Source: Symsagittifera roscoffensis (Eukaryota > Xenacoelomorpha > Acoela > Convolutidae). From it: a DNA stretch of 64,000 nt. The stretch is from contig NC_087068.1 in the NCBI RefSeq assembly GCF_963678635.1, positions 6,479,907 to 6,543,906 on the forward strand. The letters run 5' to 3'. The position numbers and the translations under genes were made by a program. This document shows, one piece after another, positions 36,236-48,000 of the stretch (the stretch's first letter is position 1; every line of letters begins with the position of its first letter). The notes under the pieces were generated by a model that did no database searches, was not told the origin of the DNA, and saw nothing but the letters and a program-made list of their open reading frames with translations.

Positions 36236-37094
36236 ACATGTGAAAAACATAGCGCAGATCTCACAAGCACACAAGCAAAACTGAAATTTTAAATTTATCA
36301 CATAAAGGCACATAAATTTATCTCTGGACGGTCTGGTTGAAAAGTTTTTTTTTGATATTACGCATATGCTTTGATAAAAACAGAAGCAATTTTTTTAAAA
36401 TTAAAAATGGTGCTCATCATATCTGGAGCTAGGCCAAGGTCATCATAGTTAAATTAATTCAAAAACTTTTTCAATTTTTTTTTGTTATTATAGGTTTCTA
36501 ACAGTATAATGTTTTTCATGTCCAGCTAAAATTTATAGCGTAGTCGGGGATATTTACGATTAAAACTAACTTACTGTATCAGTTAGGTTCTGCTGTAGCG
36601 ATAAAAATTGCTGATAAATTTCGCCCTGGTTTGGGATAAACAAAAGCGTTATTATAAGGTACTGATAATCGTAACAACACACGGGTGAAATTTACGAGGT
36701 AGTTAACATGAAAGTGTTTTATTGAAACATTTTATTAACCAGCTATATCAAAGTTGACACCAATTACTACAAATATGTTGGTGTAACATCAAAATTAGAG
36801 ACAAAATTTATGACTCTGTTCTGAATTTAAGCTATAAGTTGGAGCAGATTGTAATCAGATTCGGACCAAGTAAAAGTTCTGAACTCCTTCAGTAAGATTG
36901 ACAAGTCAGATATCCTCACAGAAAACGTCAATCACGGAATTATCCTTGTACAACAAACACAGGTAGAAGTAACCTATAGACGGATTAATTCAACGTGTTT
37001 GACCTTCATTGGCACCTGTGTTTATGGTAAGTTGAAAGTGAGCTGCGTGCAAGGGACGTTTTAAGGGACGTTTTGAGAGCTTTTTTGAAGTAGT

Positions 37095-37318
37095 TTTTAA
37101 AGAGATGATAAAACCGATGATTAATATCATGTGGTTGGTTTTTGTTTTACGGATAAATAAGTATTTTCAGAAAAAACTAAGCAAATCTTGGAACATGAAA
37201 ATAATTTTTAAAGAGATAATAAAACCGATGCATTAAAATCTGGTGGTTGGTGATTACTTTTAGGGGTAAATAAGTATTTTCAGAAAAATAAACTAAAAAA
37301 ATATTGGAAAAGTCTTTT
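37095..37318 (+). repeat. Tandem duplication of about 110 bp
   Basis: The unit with AAAGAGATGATAAAACCGATG, GTGGTTGGT and AAATAAGTATTTTCAGAAAA occurs at 37099-37205 and 37209-37315 with a few differences. Confidence 0.75.
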
Positions 37319-38079
37319 TCATGTTCCGGAGTGTAATGATGTAATTCATACTTTTGCGAATTTTTTTGATTTTCTTTTTTCGAGTTTTTGCGATTCATGT
37401 GAGCTTCGGAAGTATAAGACCTAAACATCAAGAGAAAAACAAAGCTTCGTATAAATTCATCGGTAAAAATGGATATTTTTACTGACGTTTGGCTGATCAG
37501 ATTGACATGAATTAGAATGTTCTATGGATCTAATAAAAGATAACATAGAAATGATTTGCTACTGAAATTAATCACACCATACACACAATTCTTTCCGGGA
37601 ATAGCTATTTTTGTTTTAAAAATCTAATTCCACGCTTAGGAAGAAAAAATGATTTTTCAATTTATTCAAAGCGTGATAAAGTATCATCTTAAAATAGTTG
37701 CATAAATTGGACAGCAAAAAATTTACTAAACACTGGAAAAATATTGAAAAAGAGTAATAATTTTTTTCAGCAAAGGATATTGAACAAACATCAATCGAGA
37801 TCGAGTCCTCAACATGAAAACCAAATTAAAAACTGGAAAAAGGCAACATAAGTTATTTAACGGTCAAACTTCAAAGCTTGTAGTTTTAGTTCGATTCCTA
37901 GCAAGCCAAATAAAACATCGTCGGTTGCAGTAACCAGAAACTGGAAAACTCAGGCTGATTGACACGTTGATAAATTGGCGCTTTCAACTTCACATGGCAA
38001 TCGTGAATTCTTTTTTGAAAAAAGTATAAAAATAGCCATCATAAAAACTTGGGTCCGAAATAAACCGACAATTTCATAC

Positions 38080-38160
38080 TGGGACTCGAAACTACTGTGA
38101 CGTAGAAAATATAAGTCTCACGCACTAACCACTCAGCCACGAACACGTAGTCCTTAACAA
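38080..38160 (-). repeat. tRNA-like SINE head, well preserved
   Basis: On the minus strand GTGGCTGAGTGGTTAGTGCG is a good A-box/D-arm match, and GTTTCGAGTCCC 40 bases on is a good B box. The anticodon region is not a canonical stem, so this is SINE-like and not an intact tRNA gene. Confidence 0.65.
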
Positions 38161-38659
38161 ACACTAGCCATAAATTGAAGCCGAGAACAGATGATATGAA
38201 AGTTCCAATGCTAACATCATAATTATAGCAAGGCACAGAAGTGAACATTTTTAAGGAATACTTTTATTAGCAAGTTAGGTTAGAAAAAAAGAAGGTTCGT
38301 ACTAAAACACTAGCTGCGCGCTAGTGTAAACATTGGGGAAAGAAGCAGCACAACTTTCTCTACGTTCAATGACACTGAATAAAAAAAACTTTAGCAAAAA
38401 AAAACATATGAAATCCGTTCAGTTTCAATACCATCAGGTGATAAATTTGAATTAGCTAAATTGAAAATGTTCAGAAAATTTCCTGTCGATATTCAAGCCG
38501 TGTAAGACTCTGCTGCAATCGAGCTTTCTTATTACTACCCTAGCCGAAAAAGACAACAAACACAGACAAGGAACCACATAATCAAACGCATGTCATCATG
38601 ATTTTGAGTCAGCTGGAATGAAATGTTCGCCATATAATTTATTTTGACCAGACTGACCA

Positions 38660-39080
38660 AAACTCATTTTTTTTGTATTTGTACGTGAATCTGCTCGATG
38701 TCAGTCACTTTGACAAGAATGCGAATCGAAGCTAAGAAGATGATCAAGTAAACTACATAACGTAATGCTAATTTTGCAATTTCTGGGCGCAATTTTTCAA
38801 TAGTTCTCACGATCAAACAAATATAGCCGGTTACTGCAGATGTAGCACAGAATGTTCCGACCATCGTCTCAAAAAATACAATTTTTTTCTCAAATTAGAG
38901 TAGCCTTTTCGGTGTGATGTGATAAAAGCTTCAATACGAAAAATTAAAACTTCGGCGTTTTCGACAGTCTTAATAAAATACTCAAATTGCACAACAGTTT
39001 TCTAGAAAAATGACTAGAAAAACCAAAAAAAAAATCTTGCAATTTTGATTTTTTGAAGTTCTTGCTTCAAAAAAAGTTCT
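38660..39080 (-). repeat. R2 repeat, copy 3, with open frame
   Basis: Shares ATAGCCGGTTACTG, GTAGCACAGAATGTTC and GTGATGTGATAAAA with 14985-15330. Its minus frame 38864-38664 begins MVGTFCATSAVTGYIC and continues with a hydrophobic stretch LRYVVYLIIFLASIRILV. Identity of the product is unknown. Confidence 0.5.
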
Positions 39081-40260
39081 TAAATACAAAAAAAAAAATT
39101 TTACTCTTCCCCTGAGTAAAACTAAGTTTTTACGGCTGAATTAAGCGTTTATAAGCATTTCAGACATTAAACTAAGCTATTGCAAGCTTATTTCTTTGCC
39201 CGAATTCAAACAAAAAAAATTTTCTCGACACGTTTTGAATATAGTTCGAATCACGACTAAAAAGACATTTATATGATGTATCATTCAAATAGACTTTTCT
39301 TATTAAACGAGCGTTTTTTTTTGTGAAAATGATCGATTTGTGTCATATTCTGTGCTTATATGGTTTGTCATTTGTTTATTTACAATGTTTGTTGTTATGT
39401 TCAACAAAAGTTCAGTAAGTTTTCAGTCTAAATTATTTAATTGAAGTCTCAGAACTGATTTTTTTTACTTCACGGGTTATTGCAGTGGCTAGTACAAGCA
39501 ACCATCTTCAAACTGACCTACTTGGAATCCCTCTGAGATCTTTTTCCTTCTCAAGCAAAACTCAAATGAACCTTTTCATGCTTTTGATCACGACTTTTCA
39601 CACACTTAAAACAATCCAATACTAAATGATCTGTACAAAAAGCCAGCTCAAAAACAATTTCCTCATTAGTTTCCAAGTGGAAAAAAAGTAAATGAAAAAA
39701 TCGAGTGATGAATCAGCATGCAAATGAACTCTAATAGATTTTAAAAAATTGTTTCAACCATCTGGATGATCTCCTTACTAAATTGATTTTAGGGGGTTAT
39801 TTTTTTTGGTTCAAAATATTTTCGACCAGCTCTTTACTGACCAGCTAATTTCAAAAAGAAAATGGAGACAGTTCAAAACAAAGCATCAGTATGTTTTAAT
39901 TTGTTTTGGCATTTTGATGAGCCAGTGACAAAATAACTTTACACTCAGAAAGCTTCATTTCTTATGCAACGAGAGAAAGCATCGAGTTTCTCTTGTACAA
40001 AGCTGTGTTAAAGAAGTTTTTGAAAATCTAATATGCAGACGTTTAGTGATATAAAACCCAGATATTAAAAAGGATCTGACCACTTTAAAAAAAATACAGC
40101 ATTTAAGGTCCTCAAAGAAATGTCAATGTTAGTGAGAGGTGTTTCGAGAGAACTATACAAACGCGTATAAAATTAGTGAATTAGTTAAAATAGGCAACAT
40201 TTGTTATCACAAAATGAATGAAAATCAACAAAAAACGTTTTTTGCACAATACTTGTAAAC
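39081..40260. other. Stretch without recognised feature
   Basis: AT-rich; no gene or clear repeat recognised. Confidence 0.4.
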
Positions 40261-40803
40261 TTTTTTAGAGTTTGAAAATTGTCATTGAACGCAAGGAAAC
40301 AAAAGTCAATAGTGACTTTTTTTTATAAGTTTCGAATTTCACAGAAAGAAGATAAGCCCTTAAATCTCTGTGAGTTTCATGATTATTTTGTGAATGAATT
40401 TTATTGGAACAATTAACCCAATTCGATTAAACTGGATAAACCGATAACTGTTTTATTCTGCTGAGAAATCAAAAATTTAAAACCATTTCCGAAACTACAA
40501 GTCACTCAGATTTTCTCTGACTTTTTTACAATTTGCTGTTCGAAAATGGTATTTGCCTTCCTTTTATAAAGAGGCGAAATTGCACTTCGCATACACAAGC
40601 CAAAATATGACCGATAACGCTACTGGGAACAACTGAATGAGTAAAAATTTGAGTTTAAAATTTTTTATAAGTGACGCACGCCAATTATGTGTCTACATAG
40701 TTGCTAAGTGAAGCAAGCCAATTACGATGCATAAGCAGTGCCAGTTATTTTGAAAAAAAAAGAAATTAACGTACTAGCATGCCTCAATTTAAAGAGCGGA
40801 GGT

Positions 40804-40868
40804 GCCCAGGTTAGAACCCTCCTATTTTGTTCCGGGTCTCCTTCTCTACCTCTACGCTACAGATCCAT
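40804..40868 (-). repeat. tRNA-like SINE head in array unit 1
   Basis: Minus strand TAGCGTAGAGG fits the A-box consensus TRGYNNARNNG exactly, and GGTTCTAACC is a B box with one deviation, about 30 bases later. Confidence 0.6.
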
Positions 40869-42396
40869 GACATCTTGAAGTTAAAGTGCTATGTGTAATA
40901 TACTAATCTGAATTAATATCCTCAGCATTGATTGTACTTGATAGCTGGTTACTGATCAAAATGAACAAATTTTGTCGCAACAATATTTGTGACTTACGTT
41001 GGAAAAAAAAGAATTTAAACTATAACACAAGATTTGCGTGTGTAAACAAAAGAAAAAAGCCGAATTTAAAAAGATTTCAAAACCCAAACAACGCGATCAA
41101 ATTTGTAAAAATTTTTCCTTAAAATTTTGATTAAAACACCATTAAGACCTATTTAATTGTGTTCACTACATTCATTGAAACTTAATCAGAGTTTTAACTC
41201 GCAAATGAGACAAATAGACTATCACAAATAGACGGAACTCAAACAGACTATTGATTGTTGTTGGGCAATATTAGGAATTTTTCCCTAAAATCAATGCAAT
41301 TGGTTCAACTAACTGACAGTTGGACGAGTAATGAACGCAAGGAAACTGAAAAAAAAACTGACTTGTTTTTTTGAAAAACCTTCAACTTTTGAATTTCAAA
41401 AGAAAAATAGATGACCTTAAAACTTTTTGACTTTGTAGAACAATTTATGATGATTCTTTTTTCCTTAAACGTAACCCAATACGAGAAAACTGGACCAAAA
41501 GGTAAAACTTCGATTTCCCAGATAATCGGATAAAAAAACTTCCCTTTTCGAAATTAGAAGTCGATCACGTTTTTCGTAATTTTACCCTTTTACTGTTCGA
41601 TAGTGAACTTTGCCTTCATTTTATCATAGGAAATGCATTGAACTTCAAAAAACATCACAAGTCAAACCGCGAAAAATCAAAATTGGGCGCCAACAAACTT
41701 CAACATTTTTTCTTGAAAGAAAAAAAATCAAAACATCAAAGACCTATACAAGAGTACTCACTAGGTTCATTACCGCCAAAAATTAAAAACATTTTTCAGT
41801 TGAATCACTAGACCTATATCAAATTTCTGTGGGTTCCCTGATTTCACGTCAGCAAAATATGCATCAGAAAGCTCTTTTCAATTTCAATACTGACTTTTAT
41901 ACAACTTTCGAATTTCACAGAAAAAAAATATGACCTTAAATCTCTCCGAGTTTCAAGAAAAAACTGTGAATGAATTTTATTAGAACAATAAGATGTGAAT
42001 AAGATATGAATTTTATTAGATAAAATTGAATAAACTCACAATTGTTTTTTTTATGCTGAGAAATCAAAAATTTTTAACCATTTCGAAACTAGAAGTCACT
42101 CAGATTTTTTGTGGCTTTTTTACAATTTGCTGTTCAAAATGATACTTGTCTTCTTTTTACACAGAGGCGATATTGCATTTCGCATAAACAAGCGAAAATA
42201 TGACCGATAACGCTACTGGGAACAACTGAATGAGTAAAACTTTGAGTTTAAAATTTTTTATAAGTGACGCACGCCAATTATGTGTCTACATAGTTGCTAA
42301 GTGAAGCAAGCCAATTACGATGCATAAGCAGTGCCAGTTATTTTGAAAAAAAAAAGAAATTAACGTACTAGCATGCCTCAATTTAAAGAGCGGAGG

Positions 42397-42461
42397 TGCC
42401 CAGGTTAGAACCCTCCTATTTTGTTCCGGGTCTCCTTCTCTACCTCTACGCTACAGATCCA
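42397..42461 (-). repeat. tRNA-like SINE head in array unit 2
   Basis: Identical by eye to the unit 1 copy. Confidence 0.6.
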
Positions 42462-44017
42462 TGACATCTTGAAGTTAAAGTGCTATGTGTAATATACTAA
42501 TCTGAATTAATATCCTCAGCATTGATTGTACTTGATAGCTGGTTACTGATCAAAATGAACAAATTTTGTCGCAACAATATTTGTGACTTACGTTGGAAAA
42601 AAAAGAAGTTAAACTATAACACAAGATTTGCGTGTGTAAACAAAAGAAAAAAGCCGAATTTAAAAAGATTTCAAAACCCAAACAACGCGATCAAATTTGT
42701 AAAAATTTTTCCTTAAAATTTTGATTAAAACACCATTAAGACCTATTTAATTGTGTTCACTACATTCATTGAAACTTAATCAGAATTTAAATTCGCAATT
42801 GAAACAAATCGGAACTCAAACAAACTATTGATCGTTGTTGGGCAATATTAAAACTTTTTCCCTAAAATCAATGCAATTGGTTCAACCAACTGACAGTTGG
42901 AAGAGTAATGAACGCAAGGAAACTGAAAAAAAACTGACTTGTTTTTTTTTTAAAAACCTTCAACTTTTGAATTTCAATAGAAAAATAGATGACCTTAAAA
43001 CTTTTTGACTTTGTAGAACAATTTATGATGATTCCTTTTTCATTGAACTTAACCCAATATGAGAAAACTGGACCAAAAGGTAAAACTTCTATTTCCCAGG
43101 GAAATCTGATAAAAAACTTCCATTTTCGAAATTAGGAGTCGATCACGTTTTTCGTAAATTTTACCCTTTTACTGTTCGATAGTGAACTTTGCCTTCATTT
43201 TATCATAGGAAATGCACTGAACTCAAATAGAAATCACAAGTCGAACCGCGAAAAATCAAATTTGGGCGCTAACAAACTAAGATTTTTTCTTGAAAGAAAA
43301 AACACAAAAAATCACAAAGACCTATACAAGAGTACTCACTACGTTCATTACCGTCAAAATTAAAAACATTTTTCAGTTGAATCACTAGATCTATATCAAA
43401 CTTATGCGGGTTCCCTGATTTCACGTCAGCAAAATATGCATCAGAAAGCTCTTTTCAATTTCAATACTGACTTTTTTTTACATTTTTCGAATTTCACAGA
43501 AAAAAGTATATGACCTTAAATCTCTCCGAGTTTCAAGAAAAAAACTGTGAATGAATTTTATTAGAACATTAAGATGTGAATAAGATATAAATTTTATTAG
43601 ATAAAACTGGATAAACTGATAATTGTTTTTTTTTATGCTGAGAAATCAAAAATTTTTAAGCATTTCGAAACTAGAAGTCACTCAGATTTTTTGTGGCCTT
43701 TTTACAATTTGCTGTTCAAAATGATATTTGTCTTCTTTTTACACAGAGGCGATATTGCATTTCGCATACACAAGCCAAAATATGACCGATAACGCTACTG
43801 GGAACAACTGAATGAGTAAAACTTTGAGTCTACAAAAATTCTTTAGTGACCATCGCCAATTATGTGTATACATAATTGCTAAGTGACACAAGCTAATAAT
43901 GACGCATTAGCAGTCAATTTGAAAAAAAAAAGAATTTACCAACTAACATGACTCATTTTGATAGAGCGGACGCATTTCCACTAGTATACGAAAAAGTTCA
44001 TTTCAAAGATCCGACCC

Positions 44018-44082
44018 TGCCCAGGTTTGAACCCTCTTATTTTGTTGCGGGTCTTCTTCCTTTACTCTACGCTACAGATCCA
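44018..44082 (-). repeat. tRNA-like SINE head in array unit 3
   Basis: A box TAGCGTAGAGT; B box GGTTCAAACC, closer to consensus than in units 1 and 2. Confidence 0.6.
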
Positions 44083-44280
44083 TGATACCTTGTAGCTAAA
44101 GTGCTATTTGCAATATAATAGTCTGTGTTAATATCCTTAACATTGGCTGTACTTAATAGCTGGATCAAAATGAACATATTGTCGCAACAATTGCATCGCA
44201 ACAATATTTGCGACTTAGGTTGGAAAAAAAGAGAGTTCATACTATAACACAAGCTATGCTTGTATAAAAAAAAACCTGCT

Positions 44281-44960
44281 TTCAGATAATACCATAGTAT
44301 GCAAAAAATTTAGAAAGCACTAAAGCGCTATTTAGTCAACATTTCGGGCTGGTTTGAATGAAAAAAGGGATCAACTGTACAGACCCCCCACCCTCCCAAC
44401 ACCAACCGTAAATAACAAACACAAAAATAAAAATAGTTCGCAAATTTTTAAGTAGGATTACTTTTGAATGCCGTTAATTAACTAAATTAATATACTTTCA
44501 ATCAATTTTCTCTCATAAAACTGTTAATTTTGTATAAGTCTAGGCTATACTTAATGTTATTTCCTGGAAACTCCTTATTATCTCTCCTATAACTCGATTT
44601 GGGTGAATATTGTACGGCTATATTTTTCGGATGAATATTATATTGGAAAATAACCATCATTCGATCAATCCCTACTTGATCAAAACCCTACATAAATGTC
44701 TTCGGCTAGCTCTACAGCATGCTTTTAAGACATTTCTTATATAATTATTTAATTCGCACATTAGTATATCTCTCCGCTTAGCAGATGTTCCAATTCAATT
44801 AATCTATAAACAGTCAGTCAAAACATTTCTACTTCTGAGTCTCAAATTCAGCGAAGTAAACGAGACGAGAAAATGTTAAACAATATATTTCACTTAAAAG
44901 TGTTCAACTTCAAATCTTCTATTTCAGTGCTTTTGTTTTCGTGCTGTTCGGTGACAAAGT
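44281..44960. other. Spacer between array and CYC1 3' end
   Basis: It should contain the CYC1 3' untranslated region. No confident polyadenylation signal is seen on the minus strand directly below the stop; an ATTAAA (minus strand) lies near 44750. No other feature seen. Confidence 0.4.
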
Positions 44961-45083
44961 TTACTTGAGGATCTTTCCTGATTTCGGGTCATGATAGTAT
45001 GTCTTTCTTGACTTGAGAATGGACCATTTTCTCATCTTGAAAGCATACGCTAACACTAGACATGCCGTTGTAAGCGTCACAGC
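44961..45083 (-). CDS. CYC1: CYC1 exon 6, C-terminal membrane anchor
   Basis: 123 bp ending in TAA at 44963-44961. The acceptor is GTTTCAG. It codes a hydrophobic helix ([15 protein letters not shown]), then [12 protein letters not shown] and a tail ending GKILK. The helix anchors the protein in the inner membrane, with the tail on the matrix side. Confidence 0.93.
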   Translation of the reverse strand, partial: AVTLTTACLVLAYAFKMRKWSILKSRKTYYHDPKSGKILK

Positions 45084-48000
45084 CTGAAACAGAACATGTT
45101 TTTATTATACATAATTTTTTTAATGAAATTAGTTTGATCAAATCGATTTTGCTTGTTGTTTTCAGTTCCTTTTCAAACTAACAGTTCCTTTGCTAACTAA
45201 CATATATCTAAGAAGATTAAGACGCTAAATTGCAATCAGTCAACTGGAAACAAGCGAAACGCATATCTGCAAATTTTGTTAATGCATTTGACTTCGTTTT
45301 TGATATCAAATGTAGAGGTAGAAGTAGATTACGTTAATGATTACTGATAATTAATTCACATCCTGCTCCTTTGTATAAGGGAAAAGTCAATTATATAACA
45401 CTAGTGTTCGCTTGTGCAACCAAACAAAATCCACATAAGCCAAGAAGTAATGAATTTTCTCAGCCATCGTATGATAAGGCGGATCTCTTCGTATGATAAG
45501 GCGGTTTTTCGAAAACCCGTCGTTAAAAAACTTTCAATCAAACAGCCTTTTTTTACTGAACATCTCTGAAAGTTTGGAATTATAAGCAAACTAAAACAGC
45601 AATTTTGTTTCCTTCAGAGACTGATTGCCGCTTGTGTTATCTTATCTGTTTTACAAACGGTATCTGACCTTAATGAACATGCGCTTTCTGGCGTTGAATT
45701 CGGGCTCAGCCGACCATCTCAAAAAGGTCACCACGTCCTTCGCACACTGAGACTGCGTGGCTGGTGTTCCTTAAACAAACAAACAAATATATTCATCAAA
45801 TACTACCATTACATTATTAACATGAAATTGTGTCCTCTCTGTGTAGTTACACTCAGCCCATCTTAATTGTATCGGAGGCAGAACAATAAAAGCAGACAGA
45901 AATGGAGACAGAATGTTTTACAAGCAGAAATGGTCTAAAGGCAGAAAAACAAAAAAGATCTTTTCTGCTTAAGTTTTTTGACAAACACAAGAAAACCCAA
46001 GAATCGGTCAATTCACAATCACACCTTAAATCATGACTAGGGGTAGTATATGATGGTGACCAGGGGGGGGGGGGGGGTAACTGCGGACCGGATGCCTATA
46101 ACTTATATTAATACATGGGGTCCGCAGGCACCAACCCCCTCTGATCAACTCCAACATATACTACTACTGGGAACTTCGATTTTATCGCACTCAAATTACG
46201 ACCACATAAAAATATCAAGAGGGCTGCAAAAAAAATTAGCCATAGGCGACCAAAATGTCCAAAAGCTACTATTTTTTATGGTATTCACACATTTCGCCCC
46301 TCATAAATTATTGGCACATTTCGCCCCTAAAATGTACATTAAGAAAGCGGCGTTGATTAACTGTGTAATAAGTTAGGGGCAAAACGTGCGAGGACGAAAT
46401 GTGTGAAATTATTAGGGGTGAAATAAGTGAGGGGCGAAATGTGCCACTAGATTTAAAAGGGGCGAAATGTGGGACATTCAATTTTTTCTCACAATTTCTT
46501 TATTTCTCAAGTGTGTTATAGTATTTCATAGGATCCTCGAAAAGTATTCTCGACATGTCAGGATGTGACATGATACAAATGAAGTCGGAAGACACCCACC
46601 GTCTTCGTATTCGATGATTTCGTTGTAGAGAGGGGGTGCCATGGAGATCCAGTTGCCTGGCATGTATGCATTGAAGTACTGTCCCTCGTGTGGCTCCACT
46701 CCAGCTGGGGGGTCATAGTAGCCGGTCAGCAGGGCAAACACGTAGTCCTCGTTTCCATGTCTGAACAGAACACACAAATCATTTGATGGAGAGAAACATT
46801 TTAAAATAGCATCAAACTTTGCAGTTACAAAATTGATTAATAATAATAATAATCATAATAATAAATTGTTTCCAAACAACATCTAGTTATATGACTTTAA
46901 AAAAAATCTGAATCGTATGAGAGAGCACCATTAAGCCAGCACGAACCGTATGCTTTTATCGTTACTTTTATCAACCTATTATCGCATGCAAAGCAACCAC
47001 TTTTTCCTTCAGCGTAAAGCAATATGTGACCCGAAGCTTAGAAGACGAACTTTTACAACAACGAATAGAAATATTTACAAGTATGCAAATGAAGAAATGA
47101 TTGAATTCGAAAAGTATGATGTAAATAGAGCGCGATGTTCTCTCACCTGGCGTTGACCATGAGTGAGAGGTCTGGCGGGTATGCTCCATTGTTGGCGTAT
47201 CTGGCCGCCTCCTCGTTGGGGAAGGCGTCCGGGAATCGGTCACTCAGCTTGCCTGGCCTCGTCACTGGGTTGCCCTGATCATCAGGGTCGTTGTCCACTA
47301 CTTCTATGGCCTCTGCTTCCGCCTTAAAATCATAATCAATCGTGATATGTGTACTTAACACTTTATAAGACTAATTTTACGAATTTTTTTATTTAGAGGT
47401 AGAATTTATAAATTATAATCCATATCCAGTTCATTGTAAGAATCAAGGCAACCATGTATTTTCTGTGCTTAGAGGGGCGAGTTACAACTACTCCTAGTAA
47501 AAGTGGGACAGAATGTGAGCGTATTGAAGTTACCTTGGCCTCGTCTTCAGTGTGAGTTTGATTGACGAGATTCCTGTAGTACATGTACTTCATAGAGTGG
47601 CACGCAGCACACACTTGCTTGTACACTTCATATCCACGCCTCACACTACAACACAATGATGACATGTCTCCAAGCTTCATTGGCGAACATCTCAAATTTT
47701 GTCAAGATCAACTCATCATTTGACAACTATGGTAAAGCCCAGGCGCGTAGTTTAACCAAGTAAGCAATAATATAGCCAAACAAGTAAGAAAAACTTAATT
47801 ATTTTTTTTTCAATTAGGAATAACAAATTATACACTGCTGGATCACTTTCTTTTTCAATAAAAAAAACTTTGAAGATACAACTTTTGCATATTATGCAAT
47901 TTGAGATAACTTTCAAAAATTTATATTTCTTACAAAACAGAAAAAGAGCGCAAGTTACGCGCTATTTTCTAAATCATTTTTGACAAATTTGACTTTAAAA

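Larger units (their letters stand above)
40270..44280 (+). repeat. Tandem array, period about 1.59 kb, R3-related
   Basis: The landmark CGATAACGCTACTGGGAAC recurs at 40615, 42204 and 43789, spacings 1589 and 1585. Units 1 and 2 are very similar: a 64-residue plus frame (40928-41122 and 42522-42716) differs at one residue. Unit 3 is partial and more diverged. Each unit carries a tRNA-like segment in reverse and two R3-type blocks with GATCACGTTTTTCGTA and GAACGCAAGGAAAC. The 64-residue frame is rich in Lys and Asn with no known motif and is lost in unit 3, so it is not called as a gene. Confidence 0.85.

Noticed and set aside
38080-38160. Intact tRNA gene
   Set aside because: A and B boxes are good, but the acceptor and anticodon stems cannot be paired convincingly, and similar pieces recur, so it is SINE-like.
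40928-41122. 64-residue frame repeated at 42522-42716 as a possible small gene
   Set aside because: It is inside a tandem repeat, is lost in the third unit, and its preservation is explained by recent duplication.
47393-47695. 100-residue frame spanning CYC1 exon 2 as a separate gene
   Set aside because: Only 47645-47534 is coding; the rest reads into introns.
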